From contig JBBHKE010001538.1 in the NCBI GenBank assembly GCA_037447655.1, positions 265,701 through 329,700 on the forward strand: a DNA stretch of 64,000 bases, read 5' to 3'. The DNA comes from Zygnema cylindricum. Its lineage: Eukaryota; Streptophyta; Zygnematophyceae; Zygnematales; Zygnemataceae. A program made the translations under genes and the position numbers. Of this stretch, positions 43,701 through 51,840 are shown piece after piece; the first letter of the stretch is position 1, and each line of letters begins with the position of its first letter. The notes under the pieces are model-generated. The model had not been told where the DNA came from. It was given only the letters and a program-made list of their open reading frames with translations, and searched no databases.

Positions 43701-44313
43701 CCTTTTCACTAAATACTTTTCCAGCACTTTCTAGTTCCATGAAAAGTGTAGCAAGCTCATTGCAAAAATCCAACATCTTCCCCCCTTTGTACACATACTC
43801 CTTAATTTTCTGATCAGCCAACTGTTGTTGCTGAATCGTACCACTTCGATACATCTCTATGAGAGCCATCCAAAGATCAGATGCCCTCTCTACTTGCAAA
43901 TGGGGAGATGCAAGCCCTTGAGTAAGATGGCGGAGGATGAAGTGCTTAGCCGCCATATTGTTGTAGTCCCACGTATCGATATCATTCTCCTCGTTCCTCA
44001 GAATAGGTGACATGAATGCCGAACCGGCTGCTATTGGTGTGACCGTCTCCTTCTCCTTGCCTTTGTCCACCACCTCTCCTTCCTTTGTCTCCTGCGTTGA
44101 AGATGAATCTGCATCTCTAGTGAATTTTCCTCCTGTAAACCCTGGAGGTATCCCGAGATTGGATGGACGCCTCACCCGTCCACTCACTATTCCCCAAAAC
44201 CGTTTCTCACATAGAGCTCCTGTCATCATACTTTCCCAGTATATGAAGCCAGCTCCATTGAATATGGGCACCCTAGATGGTGGGCCCATAACGTGTAACT
44301 CTAAGACCTCCAT
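40798..44313 (-). CDS. RLC-9 gag-protease-integrase-RT polyprotein (1171 codons)
   Basis: The best-preserved autonomous protein in the window. Starts MEVLELHVMGPPSR; the first ATG is in the LTR, Met9 is the PBS ATG. Approximate residues: 120-230 gag core (HFILRHLTQGL; MLDFCNELATLFMELESAGK); ~300 zinc knuckle CHFCKKPGHYMVEC; ~384 protease GWIVDSGASMHMC; ~519 integrase zinc box WHKRLGHVNLDKL with CRGCAQGK; DDE core LVHTDIWGPA, VRSDNGGEYTSNQF (~645), NGVAERFNRT; RT WVFKMKLYPDNT, HQMDIKTAFLHGEFEEEIFM, LYGLKQAPQQWN, YVDDLLVLSKS (~1121), MKDMGEARYILGIQVERDR. Then a GA-run frameshift adds a false end. Gag and pol share one frame, so no frameshift is needed between them. Confidence 0.93.
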   Translation of the reverse strand: MEVLELHVMGPPSRVPIFNGAGFIYWESMMTGALCEKRFWGIVSGRVRRPSNLGIPPGFTGGKFTRDADSSSTQETKEGEVVDKGKEKETVTPIAAGSAFMSPILRNEENDIDTWDYNNMAAKHFILRHLTQGLASPHLQVERASDLWMALIEMYRSGTIQQQQLADQKIKEYVYKGGKMLDFCNELATLFMELESAGKVFSEKEKVNCLLMKLPEEFENIVNRVQDLANPRWIWNSVVGMILVRENTIEIRRGGKSGQALAAGTDWQNNDFRKQVGNYRGEGQKNQTEEFGPRTPKGLCHFCKKPGHYMVECTKLTELRLKEGHTGGPARGKKKALVTQVHEADSEDEDDELLLDEELEMKNEVEIPRKQKCAFGGLKGEAGWIVDSGASMHMCKDKHLFTKIRKIPTVEIEYEDGRIVTTTLVGSVDLKVLVEGKTSIVTFSDVLFIPELNKNLISTSVLDDKGFDTSTRKGVFTASFEEEVYFTAEKGSQGMFRLILSNEKKKLYYAGVQDIMLWHKRLGHVNLDKLREMKKMGVVEGIQFGESENLSDCRGCAQGKAHRLPFPKTATYKGEKILDLVHTDIWGPARVPSPGGKRFMMTITDDWSRYSRVYILKKKSEAQECFKQYKAWCKKLHETSIKRVRSDNGGEYTSNQFEDFLREDGVQHQKTVPENPQQNGVAERFNRTLSDSAMSMLSDKKIGKKFWAEAMNCANYLKNRVLTSTVKGQTPYERWTGRKLDVSHLKVFGSQVFSLDTDRSNWKLDPKGKPGYLLGYDQDVKGYRVYDLKREDIILEKHLVVMDEGKSIDPFKHTRTVKIKFESENSDDFELPNYPGFQEDDNLAGTDQIEKDPNVEPFVLTPTEAEDVVEIDPESRDRGELETVRKNPREPSISATEFEGGRRSSKRLQERQVNNKVTKLSHRDEPQTYNEAMTCLERNRWKTAINEEMASIMAADTWEFVDCPPDRKPIGCKWVFKMKLYPDNTIERYKARLVAKGLTQKEGIDYEETFASVVRFPSVRILLSMAAAEDMEVHQMDIKTAFLHGEFEEEIFMRQPEGFVEQGEESKVCRLIKSLYGLKQAPQQWNKKLDEFLTRLGYIRISSDHSIYLFEDEEGIIFIAIYVDDLLVLSKSMDKINKLKNDLKGRFEMKDMGEARYILGIQVERDRERER
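44279..44293 (-). other. primer-binding site (RLC-9)
   Basis: CGTTATGGGCCCACC in element sense; first base differs from the tRNA-Met match, the other 14 fit. Confidence 0.77.
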
Positions 44314-44610
44314 AGAACCTCAGAGTAGGCAGCTCACACGAAGCCTCTAGGATAACCCTGACCCCTTTGTGTTTCAGCAAGAATAACTGCCACCCTGGCA
44401 AACAAAAATTCAGACCACCTTCACCCCTGTAAAGGCAAGACTCCCCTGAGTCTATAGCAAAAAGAATCTCTGAATTTGCTCCCCTCTTCAACCTTCAGTG
44501 ACTACGACAAGTGTGGGAGCTGAAGAGAGAAGTTAGAGGCAGACTGCCTCGGCTTCTTTTCTGCATTTTGCAAAACCTAGAAAATACTAAAATAACCTTT
44601 TATTTCTACA
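44294..44610 (-). repeat. RLC-9 5' LTR (317 bp, U3 promoter deleted)
   Basis: Same internal deletion junction as 39623-39939. Ends AGAGTTACA at the PBS. Confidence 0.92.
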
Positions 44611-45442
44611 GCTTCCGCCAATCACCACTAGCTGAAAATGCATTGACCCTGTCCCTTCCCCTACAAAGCTCCAAAGTGCTTTCCCTCACAAGAATTATCC
44701 CCATGGTAAAGCTCCAAGTCCATGAGGAGCCATCCATTGCCTGCATACGACAAATTATGTTTTCGTACTCATCTGGGAGTTTCAAAATTAGTGTATTAAT
44801 CTTACTCTCCTCAGATTCTACATATCCCGCACTAGTAAGCTCAACATATAATGCAGCAATATCATTGCAAAACTCTATCATGCTACCGCCTTTAAAAACG
44901 TAGGCATCTATTTCCTGTTTTACTAATTGCTGCCTCTGAATAGTCTCACTCTTATAAATCTGAGTTAGTGCTTCCCATATCTCTGAAGACTTGGTTAGAC
45001 TTAAAAGAGTGATAGCTATCAACTTAGACACATATCTAAGTATGAGATGTTTTGCTATAGTGTTTTTGTATTCCCATATTTTCCTATCATTTTCTTCAGT
45101 TTTAATCCCTACATGTGGTACCATAGCTGAGAGCCTAGCTCCCCTCACCATAGGTGTCCCTTTTTCCTTCTCCCCTATTTCCCCATCCACGGAAAGGTTT
45201 TTCCCTTCACCTTCCGTTGCATCTGAACTCCGGATGATATTCTCGGCAATCTCAGATGATTCTCCGTAGTAAGCTCCTCCAAAGCCAGGTGGCGGACATC
45301 TCACTTGTCCCGCAACAATTCCCCATAAGTGCTTCTCGAAAAGCAATCCCTCCATTGTAAACGCCCAATACGTGAAGCCTGTTCCATCAAACATAGGCAC
45401 CCTAGATGGTGGGCCCATAACTTGAAACTCTAAGACCTCCAT
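44611..45442 (-). CDS. RLC-8 gag N-terminus (split by RLC-9)
   Basis: MEVLEFQVMGPPSRVPMFDG start (first ATG in the LTR), FTYWAFTMEGLLFEKHLWGI box, spacer, then gag core TLLSLTKSSEIWEALTQIYK and MIEFCNDIAALYVELTSAGY, ILKLPDEYENIICRM, and the first RKRDER repeat, where RLC-9 lies. Open throughout; close to RLC-4 gag. Confidence 0.87.
45408..45422 (-). other. primer-binding site (RLC-8)
   Basis: AGTTATGGGCCCACC in element sense: 14 of 15 match the tRNA-Met anticodon-arm complement. Confidence 0.77.
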
Positions 45443-46596
45443 TGGCCCTCAGAGTATGCAGATCCAAAAGAAGCTAATCTAGATAGTGCCGACTCCAAGT
45501 TAATATAAACCCAAATGACTGACCCCTTGACAGTCACAATCCCAATATAGATTCACCCCTGTGAAATAACACTTTCTGTGTGCTCAGTTCCACCACAGAA
45601 TGCAAAGTTAGAATATGAGATTTGGACACATTCACCCACTTTGACTTTCCCTTAGAAATGCAGCCACCCTGGCAGACAAAAACTCTTACCGACTACACCC
45701 CTGTGTAGCCTAGACTCCCCTGAGTCCGCAGCAAAAAGAATCACTGAAAATGGTCAAGTAAATTGATAGTTATGGCTGGCCAAAGTTTGCCATTTATACA
45801 AGGTGCTCTCTGGGAGAGGCAGCAATCTACCCAAAATTTTCTAAGTCCTATTCCCTCTCTAAAACTCTATCTATTGAAGTACGGCACCAATCAAATTACT
45901 GTGTCGTACAGAAAAGTACAGGTGCCGGTGTACTTTCTATACGGCCATTGTACGACATGGCCAAAATGTCGACACGTGTCAAATCAGGATTAGTTCCTGT
46001 AATCTCTGGAATCCCCGTAATCCAATGTTATCATGCCACGTGTCATCTGACGTGTCAAAAACCGTAAAACGCCAAAAGTACCTTTTCCTTGATCGCGGCG
46101 CCTATAGCGGCCGTCCGATCAAAACTGGCTATAATCCTAGCTGCTGAAATTCGACACGCGGTATTTGTTTCGCTATCGAAACAAATGCGCGATATCCGTT
46201 CTGTCCGCGTACCGTACTACGCACTAATTCAAACAGTATCTATGCACTAAGTATCTATTCGCCGTTAAACGAATTAATCTACATGTAACGATTTATATAT
46301 TTACCAAATCTAATATATCGTAATATGTGTCCTAGCCTAACGGTCAGAGCTAATGTCTGTGTGAAATTGGCGGACGGCAAGTACCAGGATCAATTCCTGG
46401 GTCCGGCAACTAACTTTTAGTAAATATATCTAATCCACCCCATGTCTTCTCTAATGAGCTTTAGGCAGCCATGGCTCTAGCTCCCTATCAAGCCTTCAGT
46501 GACTACAACAAGTGTGGGGGCTTGGAGAAGGGAGTTAGGGACAGACTGCCTTTGCTCTTTTTCTATAAAGACCTAGAAAATACTCAAATATCAACA
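45423..46596 (-). repeat. RLC-8 5' LTR
   Basis: 1174 bp, about 97% identical to 37208-38382. GTAC cluster at 45880-45955 (four or more GTAC words), G-box GCCACGTGTC at 46035-46044. TATA-like TATAAATGG near 45792 (minus). Confidence 0.92.
46333..46418 (+). other. antisense tRNA-like Pol III cassette (RLC-8 5' LTR)
   Basis: Same as 38116-38203: A-box-like TAGCCTAACGGTCAGAGC, outer stem, T-arm CCAGG/CCTGG, T4 at 46415-46418. Confidence 0.7.
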
Positions 46597-47310
46597 AAAA
46601 CCCTAGCTTATTGTACTGGAAGAAAGGGGGACAGTCAGTTTTTGTCACGGGCGTTGCCATTCGCTTTTTCCCGAGGATTTGCTACACAAGATTTTCGGGG
46701 TTGGGGATCTATTTCTCTAACAACTTCTTGAGGATGGGAAGAGGGATAAGATTTGTCAAATAAGCCATAACTCCGTGGGCCCGAGATCCCATCTGTGTTG
46801 CATCGAAGACCAATGGAGCTTCTAAAATCTGGGTGATTTGATTCAGCTATTGGCCACATGTCTTCGTTGATCATCCCCCAAGTGGACATTTTCTGAAACG
46901 TACCCAAATTGCGTGTGTGTCCATGAGATTAACTGTACCATTTGAAAAAATGTTCTACTCTTGTTGTCTTTATGCCCTTTTCCTTGTCCGGCTAGGGAGT
47001 ATCCCTAACAAGGCCATTGCGCCTCTACCATATCTATTTGTCCCAGGCTGGCTAGATGAGGTGTCATGATGTTATCCACGTCCTGGGGAAGACTCCGATG
47101 AGCTCTAGAAATTGCCGACACTGGGAGCTGTTGAGGATATAGTTGGTGAAATTGTTGAAGGCGGTGTTCACTGACGGCTCGGGCTTTCGGGGATATTTCC
47201 ACTGCTACATAGGTTTCCACTTTTTATCCTGCTTTCAAAACCACCTCCAAATCACAAGTGATTCCCGAGAATAGAGATAGAATCTTGAGACCTCGATTAG
47301 GAATTTTGAA
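46597..47310 (-). pseudogene. RLG-7 C5-cytosine DNA methyltransferase, N-terminal part
   Basis: Predicted SAM-dependent cytosine-5 methyltransferase domain in a Ty3/gypsy pol. Minus strand, in order: KILSLFSGI (47260-47286, motif I, SAM binding); YVAVEISPKARAVSEHRL (motif II-like); IDMVEAQWPC (motif IV, catalytic Cys codon 47008-47010), followed by a stop and GYSLAGQGKG..D..SR; FGYVSENV (motif VI, ENV at 46885-46893); after a frameshift FDATQMGSRAHG (motif VIII-like QxRxR region, 46770-46800); TNLIPLPILKKLL; PVTKTDCPPFFQYNKLG, where RLC-8 enters. It sits between protease and RT. Stops and at least one frameshift make this copy dead. A host methyltransferase gene fragment is unlikely because both flanks are RLG-7 pol. 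Confidence 0.82.
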
Positions 47311-47607
47311 TGACACCACTTGTCAGTTGAGTTTCTTACTTTCGGACGTGATCATCGAAGAATTTGACCGAAGGTGTGAAATTGTTTTGTTCTGTAATAT
47401 TGTTGAAAAAGCCTGATCCACTTCCCGCCGAAGTGTTCTAAATTGTAATAATCGGTCTTGATATTCCTTTTCCCACCGTTTGGAAATACGGAACTGCTAA
47501 ATGACATCGACAATATTTGCGAAGTTGGCGAGCACTTCTGACGGAGTGGAAGTTGCAAAAATAGGGTAACATCCGCAAACTAGAGCATTTGCTTTACCTC
47601 GGTTCCA

Positions 47608-48082
47608 TTAATCTAATGGTACCACCTCCTTGGTCCCTTCCGGATCCTTGGGGTCTCGAACAGTAAACAGCTCTTTCCACACACTTAATTCCATATTCAG
47701 CCTTGTCCAGGTAGCCATCCCCAACACAATTTCAAATTGCTTCCCTTCCACCACCACGAATGGAAGCTCAATTCGGACTTGTTGTCCCACGTTATTAGCA
47801 ATTTCAATGGACATGTTCTAAAAAATTCCTAGCACTGGCTGGTTTCCATTACTTACTGTGCTCAGGCATATGTCGCCTTGGCAGATTTCAAGCCTGAGTT
47901 TTTCTGGCATGTGCTGTAAAGCCAAGGTAGTGATCAGATTCGGGAGCGCCCCCTGTGTCGACCACGACGTCCAGATAGCCTCTATATCCGTTGAGTTTGA
48001 AATTGGCGGTCCGATTGAGGATGAGTTCCACCAATAATGCCTTGTAATCCTTATCCATCATAGGGTTCTTGGGATCTACCAT
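47608..48082 (-). pseudogene. RLG-7 aspartic protease (broken)
   Basis: Minus strand: LVELILNRTANFKLNGYRG, then active site DVVVDTGGAPESDHYL (DTGG, near 47960). A frameshift follows, then PEKLRLEICQGDICLSTVSNG, a stop, and MSIEIANNVGQQVRIELPFVVVEGKQFEIVLGMATW, ending KEVVPLD near 47608. Consistent with a retropepsin. The segment 47311-47607, between protease and methyltransferase, is a degraded linker with no recognised domain. Gag would lie upstream but is cut off at 48085. Confidence 0.78.
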
Positions 48083-48085
48083 GAA

Positions 48086-49677
48086 GTCTCATGAAGATCT
48101 GTCGCATGAAGATCTCCTCCTCTAGTTCTCAATGCAAAAAGGTTGTCTTGATGCCCATCTGGTGTACTTCCATGTCTTTTGCAGCTGCCAGACTGAGAAG
48201 TATCCGGACCGAGGGAAATCTTACGACCGTAGCAAAGGTTTCTTTGTAGTCTATTCCCTCTTTCTGAATAAAACCTTTTGCCACCAACCGGGCCTTATAC
48301 CGCTCAATAGTATTGTTCGGATTCAATTTTAATTTGAAAACCCACTTACATCCAATTGGTTTTCGGTTGGGTGGAAATTCCACCAACTCCCATGTATCAG
48401 CCGCCATGATTGAAGCCATCTATTCATTGATGGCTGTCTTCCACCGGTTTCTCTCCTGCCATTTTATTGCTTCTCCATATGTTTGAGGTTTATCTAAGGA
48501 AAAAGATTAGTTTTCTTGTTGTTAACTTGTTTCTCTTGAAGTTTTTTGTTGATTCTTCTCCCTCCCTCAAAATTTGCGGCCGGAATAAATAGTTCCCGTG
48601 GATTCTTTCAAATCACCACGGCTTCTCCCCTGTCCCTCGCAAACATATTCGTTTCCACCACGTCTTCGGCTTCAGATATAGGTGTCACCGGTGTTTCCAA
48701 GTCTAAGTCTTTCTCAGTCTGTTTTGAACCTGCAAGATTATCATCCGATCTTGCAAGAGTATCATCTTCTTAGAGATCCGGATAGTTAGAAAGATGAAAT
48801 TCATCACAATTGTCTTACTCAAATCTGATTCAGACTAACTTTGAGGATTTGAAGGGATCTACTGACTTCCCTTCATCCATAGCTACCACGTGCTTAACTA
48901 GAATTATACCTTCTCTCTTTAGATCATACATTCTATACCTTTTTACATCCTCATCATATCCCAGCAAGTATCCGGGTTTCCCTTTAGGATCTAGTTTCCA
49001 ATTAGATTTATCTGTATCTAAACTGAAAACTTTGCTACCTAAAACCTTTAACTGAGATAGATCTGGTTTTCGGCCAGTCCATTTCTCATATGGAGTTTGT
49101 CTTTTCACCGCCAAAGTAAGTACTATATTTCAAAAATAATTAGCACAATTCATAACTTCGGCCCAAAATCTTTTTCCTATCCTTTTATCTGTCAATATAC
49201 TCTGCGCATTATCATTCAGTGTCCCATTCAATATTTCGGCAACACCATTCTGTTTCGGGTTTTTCCGAACTGTCTTTTGATGTTGCACACCGTTCTTTCT
49301 TAAGAACTCCTCAAACTGATAAGAGGTATATTCCCCTCTATTGTCACTTCTAACTCTTTTTATTGAGGTCTCGTGAAACTTCTCGTCCCATGTCTTATAT
49401 TGTTTGAAATACTTCGGAGTTTCTGATTTGTTTTTCAAAAAATATACCCGAATGTACAGAAAACCATTCATCACTAATGGTTAGCATACATCTTTTTCCT
49501 CTGGGAGATGGCACTCTTGCCAAACCCCAAATGTCTGTGTGTACCAAATCAAGAACTTTTTCTCCTTTATAGGTTGCTTCCTTTGGAAATGGTAATCTAT
49601 GTGCTTTACCGTGAGCACACCCACTACAATAATTTAAATTCTCATTTTCCCCAAAGAGTATCCCTTCAACTACTCCC
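48086..49677 (-). pseudogene. RLC-10 integrase and start of RT (broken)
   Basis: From the RLC-11 insertion point: HRLPFPKEATYKGEKVLDLVHTDIWGLARVPS (near 49510-49610), NKSETPKYFKQYKTWDEKFH, VRSDNRGEYTSYQF, KQNGVAEILNGT (copia DDE with changes around it), KRFWAEVMNCANYF, then 48830-49114 DLSQLKVLGSKVFSLDTDKSNWKL to VKRYRMYDLKREGIIL. RT: WELVEFPPNRKPIGCKWVFKLKLNPNNTIERYKARLVAKG, then KTTFLH, where homology ends at ~48086. Confidence 0.87.
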
Positions 49678-50732
49678 TTAGAAATTAATGGTCCATTTTA
49701 GTATTTTCTAGGTCTAAATAGAAATATAGAAAGAAGCCGAGGCATTCTACCTCTAACTTCTCTCTCCAACTCTCAAACTTGTCGCAGTCACTGAGAAATT
49801 GGAGAGGGAGCTAGAGCCATGGCTACCTAGGCTGTCCAGAGGTTTACGAGAAATTTATATTAGTTAGGGGTTTATTTTATCTAAAAGGTATGTGCCGGCC
49901 ACAGGATTTGATCCCTGTACCTACCGGCCGGCAGACAGTGGATAGCCGGTAGCCTTAGCCGTTAAGTCTAGAACTAGTGTTACATACTATATAGTTTGAT
50001 ATTTATTTAAACATGTATACGTAGGATAAATCATTTAACTAAAATTGTTTACGGGATACATAGATCCGGTAATGTATAAGTACGGATTACGGTACGGACA
50101 AGAAATCAATATCGCGCATTTATTTCTTAAGTGAAACGAATACCGCGCATGTATTTATTACGGCTACGATTAAATTCGGATTTAATCGGACGGCCGGAAT
50201 TAGCGCCGAGATCGCGGAAGAAGATTTTGGCGGTTTGTGGCCATCGCCACATCGGATGACACGTGGCGAAATTACATTGGATCGTGGAATCTCCGGAGAT
50301 TATGGCTCCGAATCCGGATATGACATGTGTCGACATTTAGGCCATGTTGAACAATATCCGTACATGAAGTACACCGGCAGATGTACTTTTGCGTACGGAA
50401 CTGTAATCTGATTGGTTCCGTACATCAGTAGATAGAGTGTGTGAGAGAGATAGGACTTAGAAAAATTAGGAGATAGGACCCTCTCTCCCAGAGAGCTTCT
50501 GTACAAAAGGTCAACTTTGACCCTCCATAACTTACAGCTCAGGGGAGCAAATTCAGAGATTCTTTTTGCTATCGACTCAAGGGAGTCTTGCCTTCACGGC
50601 GCTGCAGGTGGTCAGAGTTTTTGTCCACCAAGGAGGCAATTGTTTTTGCTGAAACACAAAGGGGTCAGAGTTATCCTACAGGCTTCTTGGAAGCTGTCCA
50701 CTCTGAGGACTTATGGAGGTCTCAGAGTTTCA
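49678..50732 (+). repeat. RLC-11 5' LTR
   Basis: Starts TTAGAAATT (one base lost from TGTAGAAATT), ends CAGAGTTTCA. TTTTGGCGGTTT (50225-50236) and G-box TGACACGTGGC (50257-50267). TATA position reads TACAAAAGG (50502-50510). Confidence 0.93.
49883..49970 (-). other. antisense tRNA-like Pol III cassette (RLC-11 5' LTR)
   Basis: Minus strand: TTAACGGCTAAGGCTACCGG (A-box-like), outer stem TGCCGGCC / GGCCGGCA (8 bp, perfect), T-arm ACAGG-GATCAAAT-CCTGT, T4 at 49883-49886. Confidence 0.67.
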
Positions 50733-51840
50733 GGTTATGGGCCCACCCTCTAGGGTACCAATCTTTAATGGAACTGGCTTCATATACTGGGAAAGTATGA
50801 TGGTAGGAGCTCTATGGGAAAAAAGGTTTTGGGGGATAGTGAGTGGACGGTTGGGGCGTCCATCAAGTCTTGGAATCCCTCCAAGGTTTCGAGGAGGCAG
50901 ATTCACCAGGAAAGAGGATTCACCTTCAATGGAGGAAACAAAGGAAGGAGAAGTGGTGGACAAAGGAAAGGAGAAGGAGGCGACCACTCCAATAGCAACT
51001 GGTTCGGCATTCATGTCACCTATTCCGAGGAACAGGGAGAATGATACTGAAACCTGGAACTTCAACAATATGGCGGCAAAACACTTCATCCTTCGCCATC
51101 TCACTCAAAGACTTGCATGTCCTTATTTGCAGGTAGAAAGGGCATCCAATCTTTGGATGGCTCTCATTGAGATGTACTGAAGTGGTACGATTCAGCAACA
51201 ACAGTTGGCTGATCAGAAAGTTAACGAGTACGTTTACAAAGGGGGGATGATGTTGGATTTTTGCAATGAGCTTGCTACACTCTTCATGGAGCTAGAGAGT
51301 GCGGGAAAAGATTTTAGTGAAAAGGAAAAGGTTAACTGTTTACTGATGAAGTTACCCGATGAGTTCGAGAACATAGTCAACCGTGTGCAGGACTTGCCGG
51401 ATTCAAGGTGTATATGGAACTCAGTGGTAGGGATGATTCTCGTTCGGGAGAATACGATTGAGATCCGAAAGGGAGGAAAGAGTGGCCAAGCCTTGGCAAC
51501 TGCGACCGATCAGAGGAACACGGATTCCCGGAACCGGTCGGAAACTATGGGGGGAGGGAGCAAAAAAATCAGACCGACGAGTTTGGACCAAGGGCTCCCA
51601 AAGGTTTATGTCATTTTTGTAAGAAACCTGGGCACTATATGGCAGAGTGCACTAAGATAACCGAGCTTCGGTTAAAGGAGGGGCAAACCGGTGGTACCCC
51701 GAGAAGAAAGAAAAAGGCCCTTATGACACATGTACATGAGGCGAAATCCGAGGACGAGGACGATGAGCTCCTTTTAGATGAGGAGTTGGAGGCGAAAAAC
51801 GAGGTCGAAATTCCACGAAGGCAGAAATGTGCTTACGGTG
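50713..51840 (+). pseudogene. RLC-11 gag (broken)
   Basis: MEVSEFQVMGPPSRVPIFNG, then IYWESMMVGALWEKRFWGIVSG, a charged spacer, HFILRHLTQRLACPYLQVE to IEMY, where a stop (51178) replaces the family Arg. Continues MLDFCNELATLFMELESAGK, LMKLPDEFENIVNRVQDL, frameshift near 51540 and the zinc knuckle region (VIFVRNLGTIWQ in one frame, CHFCKKPGHYMAEC read across frames, near 51610-51650). Acidic SEDEDDELLLDEELEAKNEV follows. Confidence 0.9.
50733..50747 (+). other. primer-binding site (RLC-11)
   Basis: Exact GGTTATGGGCCCACC directly after the LTR. ATG at 50737-50739 is the internal gag start; another in-frame ATG at 50713 lies in the LTR. Confidence 0.82.

Larger units (their letters stand above)
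39623..44610 (-). mobile_element. RLC-9: near-intact copia element with promoterless short LTRs
   Basis: 4988 bp, two 317-bp LTRs (4 differences, ~98.7%), perfect target duplication GCTTC (39618-39622 / 44611-44615). Contains a 1171-codon gag-pol frame and only two evident lesions: a frameshift in a GA run near 40805 and a Trp-to-stop change near 40502. The LTRs lack ~740 bp present in relatives, including TATA box, G-box and tRNA-like cassette. Confidence 0.93.
37208..46596 (-). mobile_element. RLC-8: gag-only copia element hosting RLC-9
   Basis: LTRs of 1175 and 1174 bp (about 97% identical by eye) around a 2-kb gag/pol-relic region, itself split by RLC-9. Target duplication GAAAC (37203-37207) / AAAAC (46597-46601), one mismatch. 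Inserted in the RLG-7 methyltransferase. Confidence 0.92.
32690..48085 (-). mobile_element. RLG-7: Ty3/gypsy element carrying a DNA methyltransferase
   Basis: Minus-strand order protease (47608-48082), C5-cytosine methyltransferase (36918-37207 plus 46597-47310), RT-RNase H (34943-36640), integrase (32724-33936). RT-RH before IN defines Ty3/gypsy. Interrupted by solo-2 and by RLC-8. Gag and both LTRs are missing: the left end meets RLC-6 near 32690 and the right end meets RLC-10 RT near 48085 at the microrepeat ATGAAGATCT. Broken by many stops. Confidence 0.88.

Noticed and set aside
46597-47310. Host DNA methyltransferase pseudogene unrelated to RLG-7
   Set aside because: Both sides are RLG-7 pol in the same orientation (protease upstream, RT downstream) with no extra boundary repeats; a host fragment would need two precise junctions.
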